NCBI GenBank assembly: GCA_022565875.1
Contig: JAIULY010000010.1
Location: forward strand, 1 to 35,720
Source: Schleiferiaceae bacterium
GTDB taxonomy: Bacteria; Bacteroidota; Bacteroidia; Flavobacteriales; Schleiferiaceae
Reading direction: 5' to 3'
Length of the DNA stretch: 35,720 nucleotides
Shown here: piece by piece, positions 1 through 8,769 of the stretch
Layout of the letters: the number at the start of each line of letters is the position of its first letter
Numbering within the stretch: the stretch's first letter is position 1
The notes under the pieces: generated by a model
What the model was told of the DNA's origin: nothing
Databases searched by the model: none
What the model saw: only the letters and a program-made list of their open reading frames with translations
Program-made: the position numbers and the translations under genes

Positions 1-987
1 ATGAATGAAATTGGAGTTGACCCCGGTATCGATCACTTATCAGCCATGAAACTGTTAGATGAAATCCGCAATGATGGTGGAGAAATCACCTTGTTCGAAT
101 CTTTTACCGGCGGCTTGTTATCTCGAGAAAGTGAAAAAGACAATCCTTGGAAATACAAATTCACCTGGAACCCCAGAAATGTAGTTCTCGCTGGTGCAGG
201 CGGCGCCGTTAAGTTTATTCAAGAAGGCAAATACAAATACATTCCCTATCATCAAGTCTTTCGAAGAACGGAACTTATCGACCTTGGGGAATTTGGTCGG
301 TTTGAGGGCTATTCCAACAGAGATTCTTTAAAATACCGAGAAGTATATGGGCTAAATGACATACCCACTATATATCGCGGTACTTTGCGCAGACCCGGAT
401 TTTGTCGCGCTTGGGATTTGTTTATCAAATTGGGCATGACGGATGACAGCTACACCATTTCCAACTCAGAACAACTCACGCACAGAGAGTTTGTCAATCT
501 CTTTTTGGCTTATAATGCTACCGATAGTGTAGAATTGAAGTTTATGCATTATTTAAATATCCCACAAGACAGCGATGTGATGGAAAAAATGCATTGGTTA
601 GAATTGTTTAGCGATGACCTCATTCCTCTAAAAAATGCTACACCCGCTCAAATTTTACAACACATATTGAACAAAAAGTGGGAATTATTGCCCAACGACC
701 GAGACATGATTGCCATGTATCACAAAATTGGTTATCGCAAAGATGGGGCATTAAAAATGGTAACGAGTCATATGGTAACTGAGGGTCGCAATGCAGAACA
801 CACGGCGATGGCCCGTACTGTGGGTTTACCAGTGGCCATTGCCACAAGGCTTATTTTAGAAGGTAAAATCCATACACCAGGAGTACAACTCCCCATTTCA
901 CCAGAAATTTACAATCCGATGCTAACTGAATTAGCGAATCACGACATTCGTTTTGTAGAACAAGAGGTTCCGTATCAAGCCTATTAA
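1..987 (+). CDS. Saccharopine dehydrogenase family protein (5' truncated)
   Basis: The reading frame is open from the first base, so the N-terminal NAD(P)-binding Rossmann part lies outside the window and the ATG at position 1 is probably internal. The visible 328 residues match the C-terminal catalytic and substrate domain of saccharopine dehydrogenase/reductase-like enzymes. Recognisable segments are GVDPGIDHLSAMK near the start, a FESFTGGL stretch, the NPRNVVLAGAGGAVKF segment around residues 58-73 and a late TEGRNAEHTAMARTVGLP motif. Family members act on saccharopine in lysine metabolism, but many bacterial homologues have no proven substrate. The stop codon is followed by a 9-bp hairpin. 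The family call is firm; the exact reaction is inferred. Confidence 0.85.
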   Translation: MNEIGVDPGIDHLSAMKLLDEIRNDGGEITLFESFTGGLLSRESEKDNPWKYKFTWNPRNVVLAGAGGAVKFIQEGKYKYIPYHQVFRRTELIDLGEFGRFEGYSNRDSLKYREVYGLNDIPTIYRGTLRRPGFCRAWDLFIKLGMTDDSYTISNSEQLTHREFVNLFLAYNATDSVELKFMHYLNIPQDSDVMEKMHWLELFSDDLIPLKNATPAQILQHILNKKWELLPNDRDMIAMYHKIGYRKDGALKMVTSHMVTEGRNAEHTAMARTVGLPVAIATRLILEGKIHTPGVQLPISPEIYNPMLTELANHDIRFVEQEVPYQAY

Positions 988-999
988 AACCGCACACAC

Positions 1000-1033
1000 G
1001 CAAGGGCGCCATAGCCAACGCCCTTGCTTATTT
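1000..1033 (+). terminator. Intrinsic terminator after the saccharopine dehydrogenase gene
   Basis: A perfect 9-bp stem, GCAAGGGCG (1000-1008) with CGCCCTTGC (1019-1027), has a 10-nt loop and is followed by TTATTTT on the plus strand. It abuts the stop codon of the convergent minus-strand gene at 1028. No T-run follows it on the minus strand, so it mainly serves the plus-strand gene. Confidence 0.7.
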
Positions 1034-2011
1034 TGACATTCTCGAAAAAGGATGTGGACTTTGGGGACACTTTACCATAGGGTGGTAATCACCAGAAATT
1101 GGAGATACCTGAGACGTTCTAATTTGGTGCACCAATTCGATAGCCAGACGCACATCACTCAAGGCAAAACCCTTACCTTTCAAAATACTGGCATAGCTCA
1201 ATGTGTGCAAATCTGTAAAACCATCAGAAAAGTCAAAGGCTTCGTTATTGATTTGCAGGGAACGATAAACAGTTTGTTGCGGTTTTGCTGGAGAATATTG
1301 CAAAACATTGGGGTCAATGCTCAAGAACCAACGCACGCGAGCCCGTTGCAACACCAAAAAACCCGCCGCTCTATCATGGCTGTGTTGATGGACTATGGAT
1401 TGTTGTACAGGACCGAAAATCCATTGAAGCATATCGAAAAAATGGACGCCGATATTCGAAGCAACACCTCCAGATTTCTGCTCATCGCCTTTCCACGATG
1501 CGAAATACCAATTGCCTCTCGAGGTAAGATACGTCAAATCGATATCGAAGACCTCAGTTGATGCCGCACTTTCCACACGTTTTTTCAAGGCAATGATTTG
1601 TGGATGCAGTCGCAGTTGTAAAACATTGTATACGGCACCTTGCATTTCACTTTCAAGCTGTTGCAGTGCATCTAGGTTCCAAGGATTGAGGACAGTAGGC
1701 TTTTCACAAATAACATGCGCACCTGCTCGCAGTCCAAACCGAATGTGGGCGTCATGTAAGTAGTTGGGGGAACAGATACTTACATAATCGAGGTCGCTTT
1801 GCTGGTACCGCAATTTTTCAATGTGCCGATCAAAGCGCTCAAACTCCGTGAAAAAAGCGGTCGCTGGAAAAAACTGATCTAAGATACCCACACAGTCGTG
1901 CGGGTCATAAGCTGCGACCAATGTATTGGAGGTCTCTTTTATAGCCTTCATATGGCGCGGCGCGATGTAACCGGCAGCCCCAATGAGCGCAAAAGTTTTT
2001 GGTGCATTCAT
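1028..2011 (-). CDS. wlbA: Gfo/Idh/MocA oxidoreductase, WlbA/WbpB-like UDP-N-acetylglucosaminuronate 3-dehydrogenase
   Basis: The 327-residue protein has an N-terminal Rossmann fold with the family-specific segment GAAGYIAPRH at residues 11-20. The SICSPNYLH stretch and the EKP catalytic motif (103-105) follow, then the dehydrogenase half with LTYLTSRGNWY, NIGVHFFDML and ARVRWFLS. These segments resemble WlbA/WbpB, which oxidises the C3 hydroxyl of UDP-N-acetylglucosaminuronic acid with NAD. It is the first step towards diacetamido-uronic acids found in O-antigen or other surface glycans. The gene starts 27 nt after the birA stop on the same strand, so it may be cotranscribed with birA. The usual partners (aminotransferase, acetyltransferase, epimerase) are not in the window. 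Subfamily is assigned by motif similarity only. Confidence 0.82.
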   Translation of the reverse strand: MNAPKTFALIGAAGYIAPRHMKAIKETSNTLVAAYDPHDCVGILDQFFPATAFFTEFERFDRHIEKLRYQQSDLDYVSICSPNYLHDAHIRFGLRAGAHVICEKPTVLNPWNLDALQQLESEMQGAVYNVLQLRLHPQIIALKKRVESAASTEVFDIDLTYLTSRGNWYFASWKGDEQKSGGVASNIGVHFFDMLQWIFGPVQQSIVHQHSHDRAAGFLVLQRARVRWFLSIDPNVLQYSPAKPQQTVYRSLQINNEAFDFSDGFTDLHTLSYASILKGKGFALSDVRLAIELVHQIRTSQVSPISGDYHPMVKCPQSPHPFSRMSK

Positions 2012-2038
2012 AACTGCAAAGAAACAGCAAAGAAAGCA

Positions 2039-2776
2039 CTAGCGCAACGGCAATTGCCATTGAACTTCTTTGATGTCAAAATCAGCAGTTTCGCCGGACT
2101 CAAAAGCCATCACAATTCGCCCTGAGGAAGTTACGTCCCGAACTATTCCATTAGTCACCGAACCGTCTGGCAACATCACTGGTTTAGCAGCTGCTACGCC
2201 ATAAAGTTGTTGCAAGTAATTTTTCTTGATAAAATCAAAGCGTTGCGCATGTATCCAATCCATACGCATCTCGAGTTCATCAATGCATTGAAGTGCCACA
2301 TCGCGTGGCGCCAACTTATGCCCCGAACACAAGAAGATACTTGTAGCATGAGGCAACCCCGGAAAAGATGCTTGATTGACATTGATACCCACGCCAACAA
2401 CAACATTTTGAATAGTTGCGCCAACGAGCTGATTTTCGATGAGAATACCGGCAATTTTATGGCCATTGCAATACAAATCATTAGGCCATTTTATAGTTGG
2501 CGAAAGGCCAAAATGCTTTAAGCACGCTTTTACAGCAAGTGCAACCGCCATACTTATAAAAAATTGTTGTTGAATGGGTAATGATTTCAGAAAAAAGCCA
2601 ACAGATAAAAGCGCTGATTCGTCAGGTGTATCCTGCCAGCTTGTCCCCATTTGGCCTCTCCCCTGCGTTTGGCTTTGTGCTATAATGGCAGCTGGTTCGC
2701 GAGTTGTTCTTTTTTTCAACCAGCGCTTTAGGGCGGCATTCGTTGAGTCGATGGATTGTAGTGTCTTAATTTCCAA
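2039..2776 (-). CDS. birA: Biotin--[acetyl-CoA-carboxylase] ligase
   Basis: This 245-residue enzyme attaches biotin to the biotin carboxyl carrier protein through biotinyl-AMP. The nucleotide/biotin-binding GRGQMG is at residues 39-44, KWPND at 96-100 and GHKIAGILIE at 105-114, and a short C-terminal SH3-like domain follows. There is no N-terminal helix-turn-helix, so it is a monofunctional ligase and not a repressor of the E. coli BirA type. The start is TTG: an in-frame stop lies two codons upstream, and the next methionine falls inside the catalytic motif. A Bacteroidota promoter box lies about 34 nt upstream. The gene is divergent from rsfS and followed closely by the WlbA-like gene. Confidence 0.92.
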   Translation of the reverse strand: MEIKTLQSIDSTNAALKRWLKKRTTREPAAIIAQSQTQGRGQMGTSWQDTPDESALLSVGFFLKSLPIQQQFFISMAVALAVKACLKHFGLSPTIKWPNDLYCNGHKIAGILIENQLVGATIQNVVVGVGINVNQASFPGLPHATSIFLCSGHKLAPRDVALQCIDELEMRMDWIHAQRFDFIKKNYLQQLYGVAAAKPVMLPDGSVTNGIVRDVTSSGRIVMAFESGETADFDIKEVQWQLPLR

Positions 2777-2809
2777 TATCTAGCAAATTCAAGGTTGCGG
2801 AATTTTAGG

Positions 2810-2817
2810 CAAAAATA
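2810..2817 (-). promoter_or_regulatory. Bacteroidota -7 box for birA
   Basis: On the minus strand this reads TATTTTTG, matching TAnnTTTG, and predicts transcription starting about 30 nt before the TTG start of birA. No convincing -33 TTG was seen. Confidence 0.5.
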
Positions 2818-2835
2818 AAGGAATAATTGGCGCCC

Positions 2836-2864
2836 TTGTTGATTAGTGAAAAACCGTAACTTTG
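2836..2864 (+). promoter_or_regulatory. Bacteroidota promoter for rsfS
   Basis: A -33 TTG at 2836-2838 lies 18 nt before the -7 box TAACTTTG at 2857-2864. The predicted start of transcription is about 2869, giving a leader of about 15 nt before the rsfS ATG at 2884. It is divergent from the birA promoter. Confidence 0.65.
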
Positions 2865-2883
2865 GACGCATTAAAATTTATAC

Positions 2884-3255
2884 ATGAGTAACGAAAAGAA
2901 ATTCAACTACAGTCCCTTAGTAGACGCAGTAGTAGAGGGCATTGAAGATGTTAAAGGTCAAAACATTACATTAATAGATTTGCGCAAAATTGAGAATTCA
3001 GTTTGCGCTTTTTTTGTGATTTGTGAAGGTACATCCAACACACAAGTTTCTGCCATAAGCGACAGCATACGCAAAGTTGCCAAAGAAAAATTGCAAGAAC
3101 GCCCTTGGCACGTCGAGGGTTTAGAAAACTCAGAATGGGTTTTAATGGATTATGTAGATGTAGTGGTACACATTTTCCAAAAAGAGAAACGTGAATACTA
3201 TGACATCGAAAGTTTGTGGAGTGACGGCGACGTGACTTACATCACCACAGGGTAG
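2884..3255 (+). CDS. rsfS: Ribosome silencing factor RsfS
   Basis: This 123-residue protein belongs to the RsfS (formerly Iojap) family, which binds ribosomal protein L14 on the large subunit and blocks subunit joining during starvation or stationary phase. Recognisable family features are the ENSVCAFFVICEGTSNTQVSAI region (residues 38-59), the RPWHVEGLENSEWVLMDYVDVVVHIF segment, and the C-terminal REYYDIESLW. Length is typical. It is followed by ftsH after 85 nt on the same strand, a common arrangement in Flavobacteriia next to birA. Confidence 0.95.
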   Translation: MSNEKKFNYSPLVDAVVEGIEDVKGQNITLIDLRKIENSVCAFFVICEGTSNTQVSAISDSIRKVAKEKLQERPWHVEGLENSEWVLMDYVDVVVHIFQKEKREYYDIESLWSDGDVTYITTG

Positions 3256-3340
3256 TTATAGACAAGGCGTTGTGAGAAATAATGACGTTTGTGGCAACAT
3301 CAGCCGCGAATTGTTGTTAAGTCAACATTGAAATAACAAA

Positions 3341-5428
3341 ATGGAACAGAACAAACAGAACCAAGAGCAAAAAAAGCAGCTCAATAAGATTAAGGAGCAA
3401 TTTGCTAAAAGCAACAACAACAAACCCAATGGTGGTGGAAACAATCCTAAAAAGTTTAACTTTTATTGGATTTATACGGCCATATTCATTGTATTTGTTG
3501 GACTTTCAATCGTAGGAAACTTTTCAAATTCTGCACTGCGAACAGATTTCCGTCAGTTCGAAATGATGATGGAAGATGGCGATGTGGATCGCGTTAAAAT
3601 CATCAACAATCGCGAAGTTCAAATTTACATTAAAAGCAGTCCCCTAGAAAGTAAGGAACGGTACAAGGATGTAAGAGAGCGCGGCATTGGCAGCATGGGT
3701 GGTGGCCCCCATTACCAATTTGAAATGCCACACGAAACATTCGAGAAAAACCTAGAGCGTTTCTACGAAAGAAATCCCGTTTCTAGTGATTCCGATAAAA
3801 TAATCCCTTCCTACGAGGAGCGCAAAAACTATTGGGGCGACATCATCGCTTGGACTTTCCCTTTCTTAATTATGATCGCTATATGGATTTTCATCATGCG
3901 ACGGATGAGTGGTGGCGGTGCAGGTCCTGGTTCACAGATTTTCAACATCGGTAAATCCAGAGCACAGGTATTCGACAAAGACACGAAGGTCAAAGTGACT
4001 TTTGAAGATGTTGCCGGAATGGAAGGCAGCAAAGAAGAAGTACAAGAGATAGTAGATTTTTTAAAGAACCCTGCCAAGTACACCGTTTTAGGTGGTAAAA
4101 TACCCAAAGGCGTATTGCTAGCAGGACCTCCGGGAACAGGTAAGACTCTTTTGGCTAAAGCTGTAGCCGGTGAAGCTAAAGTTCCGTTTTTCTCATTGTC
4201 AGGTTCGGATTTTGTGGAAATGTTTGTTGGTGTCGGTGCCAGCCGCGTGCGTGACCTATTCAAACAGGCAAAAGAAAAATCGCCAGCCATCATTTTTATT
4301 GATGAGATTGATGCGATTGGACGATCAAGAGGGAAAAACAATTTCAGCGGTGGTAACGACGAGCGGGAAAACACGCTCAATCAACTACTTACAGAAATGG
4401 ACGGTTTTGGCACTAATGACAATGTAATTGTAATGGCCGCCACAAACCGCGCAGACATACTCGATGGAGCATTGACACGCGCAGGTAGATTTGACCGAAT
4501 CGTATATGTGGATCTTCCAGATTTAAACGAGCGGGAAGCTATTTTCAAAGTCCATTTGAAAAAAATCAAGACCAGCGAAAAACTAGACTTATCATTTTTA
4601 AGTAAACAAACACCCGGTTTTTCAGGGGCAGACATTGCCAATGTTTGCAACGAAGCTGCCTTAGTTGCTGCTCGTAAGGGAAAAGAATCCGTTGAAAAAC
4701 AAGATTTCTTGGATGCCGTAGATCGCATTGTCGGTGGGTTAGAGAAAAAATCGAAAATCATTACTCCGGAAGAAAAGAAAATCATTGCCTACCATGAGGC
4801 AGGTCACGCTACGGTCAGTTGGATGACGCGGTACGCTTCGCCACTTATAAAGGTAACCATAGTACCCAGAGGAAAATCATTAGGCGCTGCTTGGTACCTT
4901 CCCGAAGAACGTCAATTGACCAATACAGATCAAATTTTAGACGAAATGGCGGCCGCTTTGGGTGGCAGAGCAGCCGAAGAAATTATTTTTGGCAAAATCA
5001 GCACGGGTGCTTTAAGTGATTTAGAAAAAGTAACCAAACAAGCAAGAGCAATGGTTACCATATATGGATTGAACGAAAAGCTAGGCAACATCACGTACTA
5101 CGATTCATCTGGGCAAAACGAGTATGGATTTAGTAAACCGTACAGTGAAAATACAGCGCAAATGATTGACGAAGAAATTCACAAAATCATTGAAGCACAG
5201 TATGTTCGAGCTAAAGAAATCCTCACCGAAAACAAAGATAAATTAACACAACTCGCCGATCGTTTACTGGAAAAAGAAGTTATTTTCAAGGAGGATTTAG
5301 TGAAAGTTTTTGGGAAAAGACCCTATGAAGTAGACGAAAGCGACACTGTGCTTGTGGACGGAGAAGCTACGACTGAAACTCCTGAAAGCTCCGAGGAAAA
5401 TGCAGAAGGACAAATCACTGAGAATTAA
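3341..5428 (+). CDS. ftsH: ATP-dependent zinc metalloprotease FtsH
   Basis: FtsH is the inner-membrane AAA+ protease that extracts and degrades misfolded membrane proteins and some regulators. The 695 residues show a Q/N/K-rich cytosolic N-terminus, a first membrane helix at about 41-62, a periplasmic domain, and a second helix at about 168-186. The AAA+ domain follows with Walker A GPPGTGKT (262-269), Walker B DE at 321-322 and the SRH region [20 protein letters not shown]. The zinc-binding HEAGH (485-489) has a likely third ligand, Asp560, in the SDLEKVT segment. The C-terminal ~30 residues are acidic and low in complexity. All catalytic residues are intact. It lies between rsfS and a LUD-domain gene in a plus-strand run. 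Confidence 0.98.
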   Translation: MEQNKQNQEQKKQLNKIKEQFAKSNNNKPNGGGNNPKKFNFYWIYTAIFIVFVGLSIVGNFSNSALRTDFRQFEMMMEDGDVDRVKIINNREVQIYIKSSPLESKERYKDVRERGIGSMGGGPHYQFEMPHETFEKNLERFYERNPVSSDSDKIIPSYEERKNYWGDIIAWTFPFLIMIAIWIFIMRRMSGGGAGPGSQIFNIGKSRAQVFDKDTKVKVTFEDVAGMEGSKEEVQEIVDFLKNPAKYTVLGGKIPKGVLLAGPPGTGKTLLAKAVAGEAKVPFFSLSGSDFVEMFVGVGASRVRDLFKQAKEKSPAIIFIDEIDAIGRSRGKNNFSGGNDERENTLNQLLTEMDGFGTNDNVIVMAATNRADILDGALTRAGRFDRIVYVDLPDLNEREAIFKVHLKKIKTSEKLDLSFLSKQTPGFSGADIANVCNEAALVAARKGKESVEKQDFLDAVDRIVGGLEKKSKIITPEEKKIIAYHEAGHATVSWMTRYASPLIKVTIVPRGKSLGAAWYLPEERQLTNTDQILDEMAAALGGRAAEEIIFGKISTGALSDLEKVTKQARAMVTIYGLNEKLGNITYYDSSGQNEYGFSKPYSENTAQMIDEEIHKIIEAQYVRAKEILTENKDKLTQLADRLLEKEVIFKEDLVKVFGKRPYEVDESDTVLVDGEATTETPESSEENAEGQITEN

Positions 5429-5489
5429 AAAAAATTCTTTTCCTTTGTAGGCGAATTTGATCGTGTAGAAATACAACACCACACTCTGG

Positions 5490-6122
5490 ATGGCAGACAA
5501 CACAGAAGGCAAATCTTTTTTTAAAAGAATCATCAATACCATTATTGGCACACCTGATGCGCCCCCCTCCAACGAAAACGAGGAGGTGGGGCCTTATGGC
5601 CCTCAAAGAGATGTTCCCGTTGATGAAAAGTTTGCGAAAAACTACACACAAAACGGTGGGCACTTTATTTATGTAACTGATTTAAATGATGCTACACTCA
5701 ATTTAAAAAATATTATTGATGAGCTTGGGGTAGCTAAGATTTTTTGTCAAGACGCACAATTAAATGAATTGCTCCATTTATCTGGACTTCAAGATCGACT
5801 TTGCGAAAAGCATAAAGAGGCTGAAATCTATTTTACTTCTAGCGAGTTTTTAATTGCGCACGACGGAGGCATTATGATGACCTCTAATCAACTCAATGGC
5901 ATCAAGCCAAGCGAACTTCCGAATAATTATGTAATTATCGGTCGTACTTCCAAGATTGTAGACAAATTGAGTGACGCAATGGCTGGCATCAAGGATATCT
6001 ACAAGGGCAATATTCCCACGCAAATCTCTACTCTAAAAGGTCCTAAAAGTGAATGTTCTAGCTCTGGCGATAGCCGCGAATCCAGTAAAACACTGTTTTT
6101 ACTTCTGTTAGAAGACGTTTAA
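5490..6122 (+). CDS. LUD-domain (LutC/YkgG-like) protein
   Basis: The 210-residue protein resembles the single-domain LUD family related to LutC, a component of lactate utilisation in some bacteria. Visible are an N-terminal helical stretch (KSFFKRIINTIIG), a central a/b region with ITF-like strands (AEIYFTSSEFLIAHDGGIMMTS), the YVIIGRTSKIVDKLSDAM segment and the family-type C-terminus ending in LFLLLLEDV. No cysteine cluster for an iron-sulfur centre is present. LutA and LutB partners are not nearby, so a role in lactate oxidation is not supported here. Position between ftsH and cdsA is typical of Flavobacteriia. Function is unknown. Confidence 0.75.
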   Translation: MADNTEGKSFFKRIINTIIGTPDAPPSNENEEVGPYGPQRDVPVDEKFAKNYTQNGGHFIYVTDLNDATLNLKNIIDELGVAKIFCQDAQLNELLHLSGLQDRLCEKHKEAEIYFTSSEFLIAHDGGIMMTSNQLNGIKPSELPNNYVIIGRTSKIVDKLSDAMAGIKDIYKGNIPTQISTLKGPKSECSSSGDSRESSKTLFLLLLEDV

Positions 6123-6180
6123 CCTTTGATCAAATGGCTTCTTCATTGAGCTTATATAATCAAAAAATCGGCTTAGTACC

Positions 6181-7020
6181 ATGAGTGATAAAGCAAAAAA
6201 CATGGTCACTAGAGGCCTTTCCGGCACTGTTTATATTGCGGTAGTTGTCTTTTGTGCCACCCACTCCATTTTTACTTTGGCAGGTATGCTGTTTGTCTTT
6301 CAGACCATAGCTACCAGAGAGTATAAAAAACTTACGAGTACTTTGGGATTCCCTGTGCATTATGGTGCACTTATGCTTGCCACAACAGCACTTCACGGTG
6401 CAGCCTTAGCGCTTGTCCTCAACGATGTGTTTCTCTCAAAATTATTGTTGGCGGTTTCTCTGATGGTTGTTTTTGGAGCGTTTATTTTTGAAATTTTCTA
6501 TCCCAAAAAGTCGGCTATTGTCAATTTGAGCCATTTTGTTCTGGGCTACATCTATGTTGGAGTGCCATTTGCACTGACATTATTTGTGAGCAACCTCGAT
6601 GATACCTTTTCCACCTTTAGGGTTTTAGGGATCTTTATAATCATCTGGACATTCGACACATTTGCATACGTTGCAGGCAACCTTTTTGGCAAGCGCAAAT
6701 TGGCACCCAACGTATCGCCCGGTAAAACCATTGAAGGGTTGATTGGGGGAGCCATTGCAAGTGTTGTCGCTGGAGCATTGCTCTATTCGTATGACTCAGG
6801 ATTTTCCATGTATCATTGGATGGGATTAGCTATTTTGTTAGCGGTAACTGCTACTCTAGGTGACCTATTTGAATCGCGATTGAAAAGGGAGGCAAAAGTC
6901 AAAGACTCCGGTAGCTTTATGCCCGGACATGGCGGCTTACTCGATCGGCTCGATAGCTTTTTGTTTTCGATGCCGTTTGTGTATTTCTATTTTATTGCCA
7001 TTCAGTATTTTTCCCAATAG
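6181..7020 (+). CDS. cdsA: Phosphatidate cytidylyltransferase
   Basis: CdsA makes CDP-diacylglycerol from phosphatidic acid and CTP, the branch point for phosphatidylethanolamine and phosphatidylglycerol. The 279-residue protein is polytopic with about eight hydrophobic segments. It carries the complete family signature near the C-terminus: SRLKREAKVKDSG running into PGHGGLLDRLD at about residues 234-258, with the conserved Lys-Asp and Asp residues of the Mg-CTP site. The next gene, psd, begins 24 nt downstream, so the two likely form one transcript and act in the same pathway. The phosphatidylserine synthase that links them is not in the window. Confidence 0.96.
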   Translation: MSDKAKNMVTRGLSGTVYIAVVVFCATHSIFTLAGMLFVFQTIATREYKKLTSTLGFPVHYGALMLATTALHGAALALVLNDVFLSKLLLAVSLMVVFGAFIFEIFYPKKSAIVNLSHFVLGYIYVGVPFALTLFVSNLDDTFSTFRVLGIFIIIWTFDTFAYVAGNLFGKRKLAPNVSPGKTIEGLIGGAIASVVAGALLYSYDSGFSMYHWMGLAILLAVTATLGDLFESRLKREAKVKDSGSFMPGHGGLLDRLDSFLFSMPFVYFYFIAIQYFSQ

Positions 7021-7044
7021 TCACATGTATTATCCCTGCCTATC

Positions 7045-7698
7045 ATGAAGTTACACAAAGAAGGAAACACTACACTTTTTATCGCCTTAATCGTGTTGTT
7101 TGGGATAAATTACGCTATTCAAGAATTTACAAACATCGAATGGCTGCGCATCACTGTCCTACTAGTAAGTATCGCACTTTTGGCTTTTCTCATGTACTTC
7201 TTCCGCAACCCCGTCCGCAACATTAAGGTTGATGCCTCAAAGGTAGTGGCGCCTGCTGATGGAAAAGTGGTATTGATAGAAGAAGTAGATGATGCAGAAT
7301 ATTTTCAAGGCAAGCGTTTGCAGATAAGTATTTTTATGTCACCGCTAAATGTGCATGTCAATCGGTTTCCTGTGCCAGGCAAAGTGGTGTACGCAAAGTA
7401 TCACCCGGGGAAATTTTTTGTGGCTTGGCATCCAAAAGCCTCAACACTTAATGAGCGGACAACTGTCGTTCAACAAACACCAAGTGGCATACCTATTCTT
7501 TACAGACAAATAGCTGGAGCAATGGCGCGCAGGATTGTTATGTATGCCAAAGAAGGCATGATTGTGCAACAGGGCAGCGAAAGTGGTTTCATAAAATTTG
7601 GCTCTCGGGTAGACATCCTATTGCCATCAGGAACAGCGATTACGGTAAATGTTGGGGACAAAACGAAAGGCGGTGAAACCATCCTCGCAAAACTGTAA
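7045..7698 (+). CDS. psd: Phosphatidylserine decarboxylase proenzyme (PSD-A type)
   Basis: This enzyme decarboxylates phosphatidylserine to phosphatidylethanolamine at the inner membrane. The 217 residues include two N-terminal hydrophobic segments (about 9-24 and 31-51), then the catalytic domain with the VAPADGKV motif, the SIFMSPLNVHVNR segment and the self-cleavage site KFGSRVD. Gly186-Ser187 is the expected cleavage point that generates the pyruvoyl group. Length fits the short PSD-A class of Bacteroidota and Actinobacteria. It probably shares a transcript with cdsA. Confidence 0.96.
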   Translation: MKLHKEGNTTLFIALIVLFGINYAIQEFTNIEWLRITVLLVSIALLAFLMYFFRNPVRNIKVDASKVVAPADGKVVLIEEVDDAEYFQGKRLQISIFMSPLNVHVNRFPVPGKVVYAKYHPGKFFVAWHPKASTLNERTTVVQQTPSGIPILYRQIAGAMARRIVMYAKEGMIVQQGSESGFIKFGSRVDILLPSGTAITVNVGDKTKGGETILAKL

Positions 7699-7805
7699 CG
7701 CCCCACATGGCTGGCAATCGCATAAATATCAAGAAAGCCACTTTATAGCATGCAGATTAAAATGGAGTTGGCCACTGATTGGTTTTCGAGTAAAGTAAAC
7801 GCAAA

Positions 7806-8243
7806 ATGAAAGTCTTTCGTCGCAACATCATTTTCTTTCTTTTGGCAACACTATTTGTGGCTTGTGGGCTTTTTCAAGGTAATTATTATCGCCCGCAGCG
7901 GACTGCCAATGGGCTTTACCTTTTCTTAGAGGTAGCCACCGACTCTCTCTATGGGTACCACCCTGATACCCCCATTAAAATAGGTGGTTTTAAAAAACAA
8001 GTTGGAGAGCAAAATATTTACGGTTATCTCGGTTCTATAACTAGTACCAAACCCAACGAATTTTTCAACTTTCAACGCGTAGGAGGTTGTTGCGAATTCC
8101 GCCATCCCGATGGTTTTGCCGAAATTGCATTTTTAGATGTCTACAAGTTGTACTTCCCTAAAAAAGACAGTAGTGTCGTTTTATTTTTCGATACTTATAA
8201 TTTGGATACCCTAAAAATCGCAAAAGGCTTTCGGTCCTTGTGA
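7806..8243 (+). CDS. Small lipoprotein with a GCC motif, function unknown
   Basis: The 145-residue protein begins with a lipoprotein signal (MKVFRR, hydrophobic core, LFVAC, lipid-modified Cys20). The mature part contains a paired-cysteine segment VGGCCEFRHPDGFAEIAFLDVYKL (spanning about residues 95-118) and ends with strands resembling LFFDTYNLDTLKIAKGF. From memory this matches a Bacteroidota lipoprotein family with a conserved GSCC/GxCC motif that databases often mislabel as 2-dehydro-3-deoxyphosphooctonate aldolase. No aldolase motif is visible, so I do not transfer that name. It lies 107 nt after psd on the same strand. It is likely anchored in the outer membrane, facing the periplasm or the surface. 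Confidence 0.7.
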   Translation: MKVFRRNIIFFLLATLFVACGLFQGNYYRPQRTANGLYLFLEVATDSLYGYHPDTPIKIGGFKKQVGEQNIYGYLGSITSTKPNEFFNFQRVGGCCEFRHPDGFAEIAFLDVYKLYFPKKDSSVVLFFDTYNLDTLKIAKGFRSL

Positions 8244-8280
8244 TTTCCAAAGTCCCTAAAGCCTATTTTCTTTTGCCCGA

Positions 8281-8559
8281 CTATCGAGAAACTCTAGTGG
8301 TAGACTCAGACTTCCGCTTTCTATCGAGGTAGATGCGGTATTTGATTCCAGTACCAAAAAAACTCAATCCTGTATTAAACAGAATCAAACTTAACGTTCC
8401 CAAACCAAACCATTCCAAAAAAGGCTCTTCTTTAAACTTTAATAGTATCGCCTCTCCAAAAACTGCCATACCCGCGCCGACAAGCAATAGCCCCAATGCC
8501 GAATTAAACAGCCACCTGACCGATAGCCGGCGAACTTCTTTGTCACTTCTTGAACCCAT
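8281..8559 (-). CDS. Small two-helix membrane protein, unknown function
   Basis: From the ATG at 8559 the product has 92 residues: a basic N-terminus (GSRSDKEVRR), a membrane helix at about 18-40, a short acidic linker KFKEEPF, a second helix at about 51-72, and a strongly basic tail (LDRKRK). A longer reading from TTG at 8595 adds an Asn-rich leader, but that TTG overlaps a promoter box, so the ATG is preferred. I know no function. It stands alone between a lipoprotein gene and the RsmI-like gene. Confidence 0.6.
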   Translation of the reverse strand: MGSRSDKEVRRLSVRWLFNSALGLLLVGAGMAVFGEAILLKFKEEPFLEWFGLGTLSLILFNTGLSFFGTGIKYRIYLDRKRKSESTTRVSR

Positions 8560-8592
8560 AATACAATTGTTGATGTTGTTGTTATTGTTGGG

Positions 8593-8600
8593 CAAAAGTA
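8593..8600 (-). promoter_or_regulatory. Bacteroidota -7 box for the small membrane protein gene
   Basis: On the minus strand this reads TACTTTTG, matching TAnnTTTG. The predicted start of transcription is about 8586-8588, giving a leader of about 27-29 nt before the ATG at 8559. It overlaps, and so rules out, the upstream TTG as a start codon. Confidence 0.55.
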
Positions 8601-8769
8601 ATAGTAACTTTTAAGACTTAACGATTGAATTTACGGTAGTAGATAAAGTTTTATAATTAAAAAAGTACAGCCACTTTCAAAAAAGGCATTTTCAGCCAAA
8701 GATTTGCTTTTCAAATTTGAAAGTAAATATTCTTTTCGGCGTGGAGCTATTCATTGTTACTACAGATTG

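Noticed and set aside
1052-1561. 169-codon plus-strand frame opposite the WlbA-like gene
   Set aside because: The minus-strand gene has clear family motifs through this whole region; the plus frame has none.
3829-4380. 183-codon open frame antisense to ftsH
   Set aside because: It lies wholly inside the conserved FtsH AAA+ region and its Ser/Pro-rich translation has no domain features; it is a shadow of the real gene.
8709-8722. 14-bp perfect AT-rich palindrome TTTCAAATTTGAAA
   Set aside because: One or two such palindromes are expected by chance in a window this long, and it lies 3' of a gene with no T-run.
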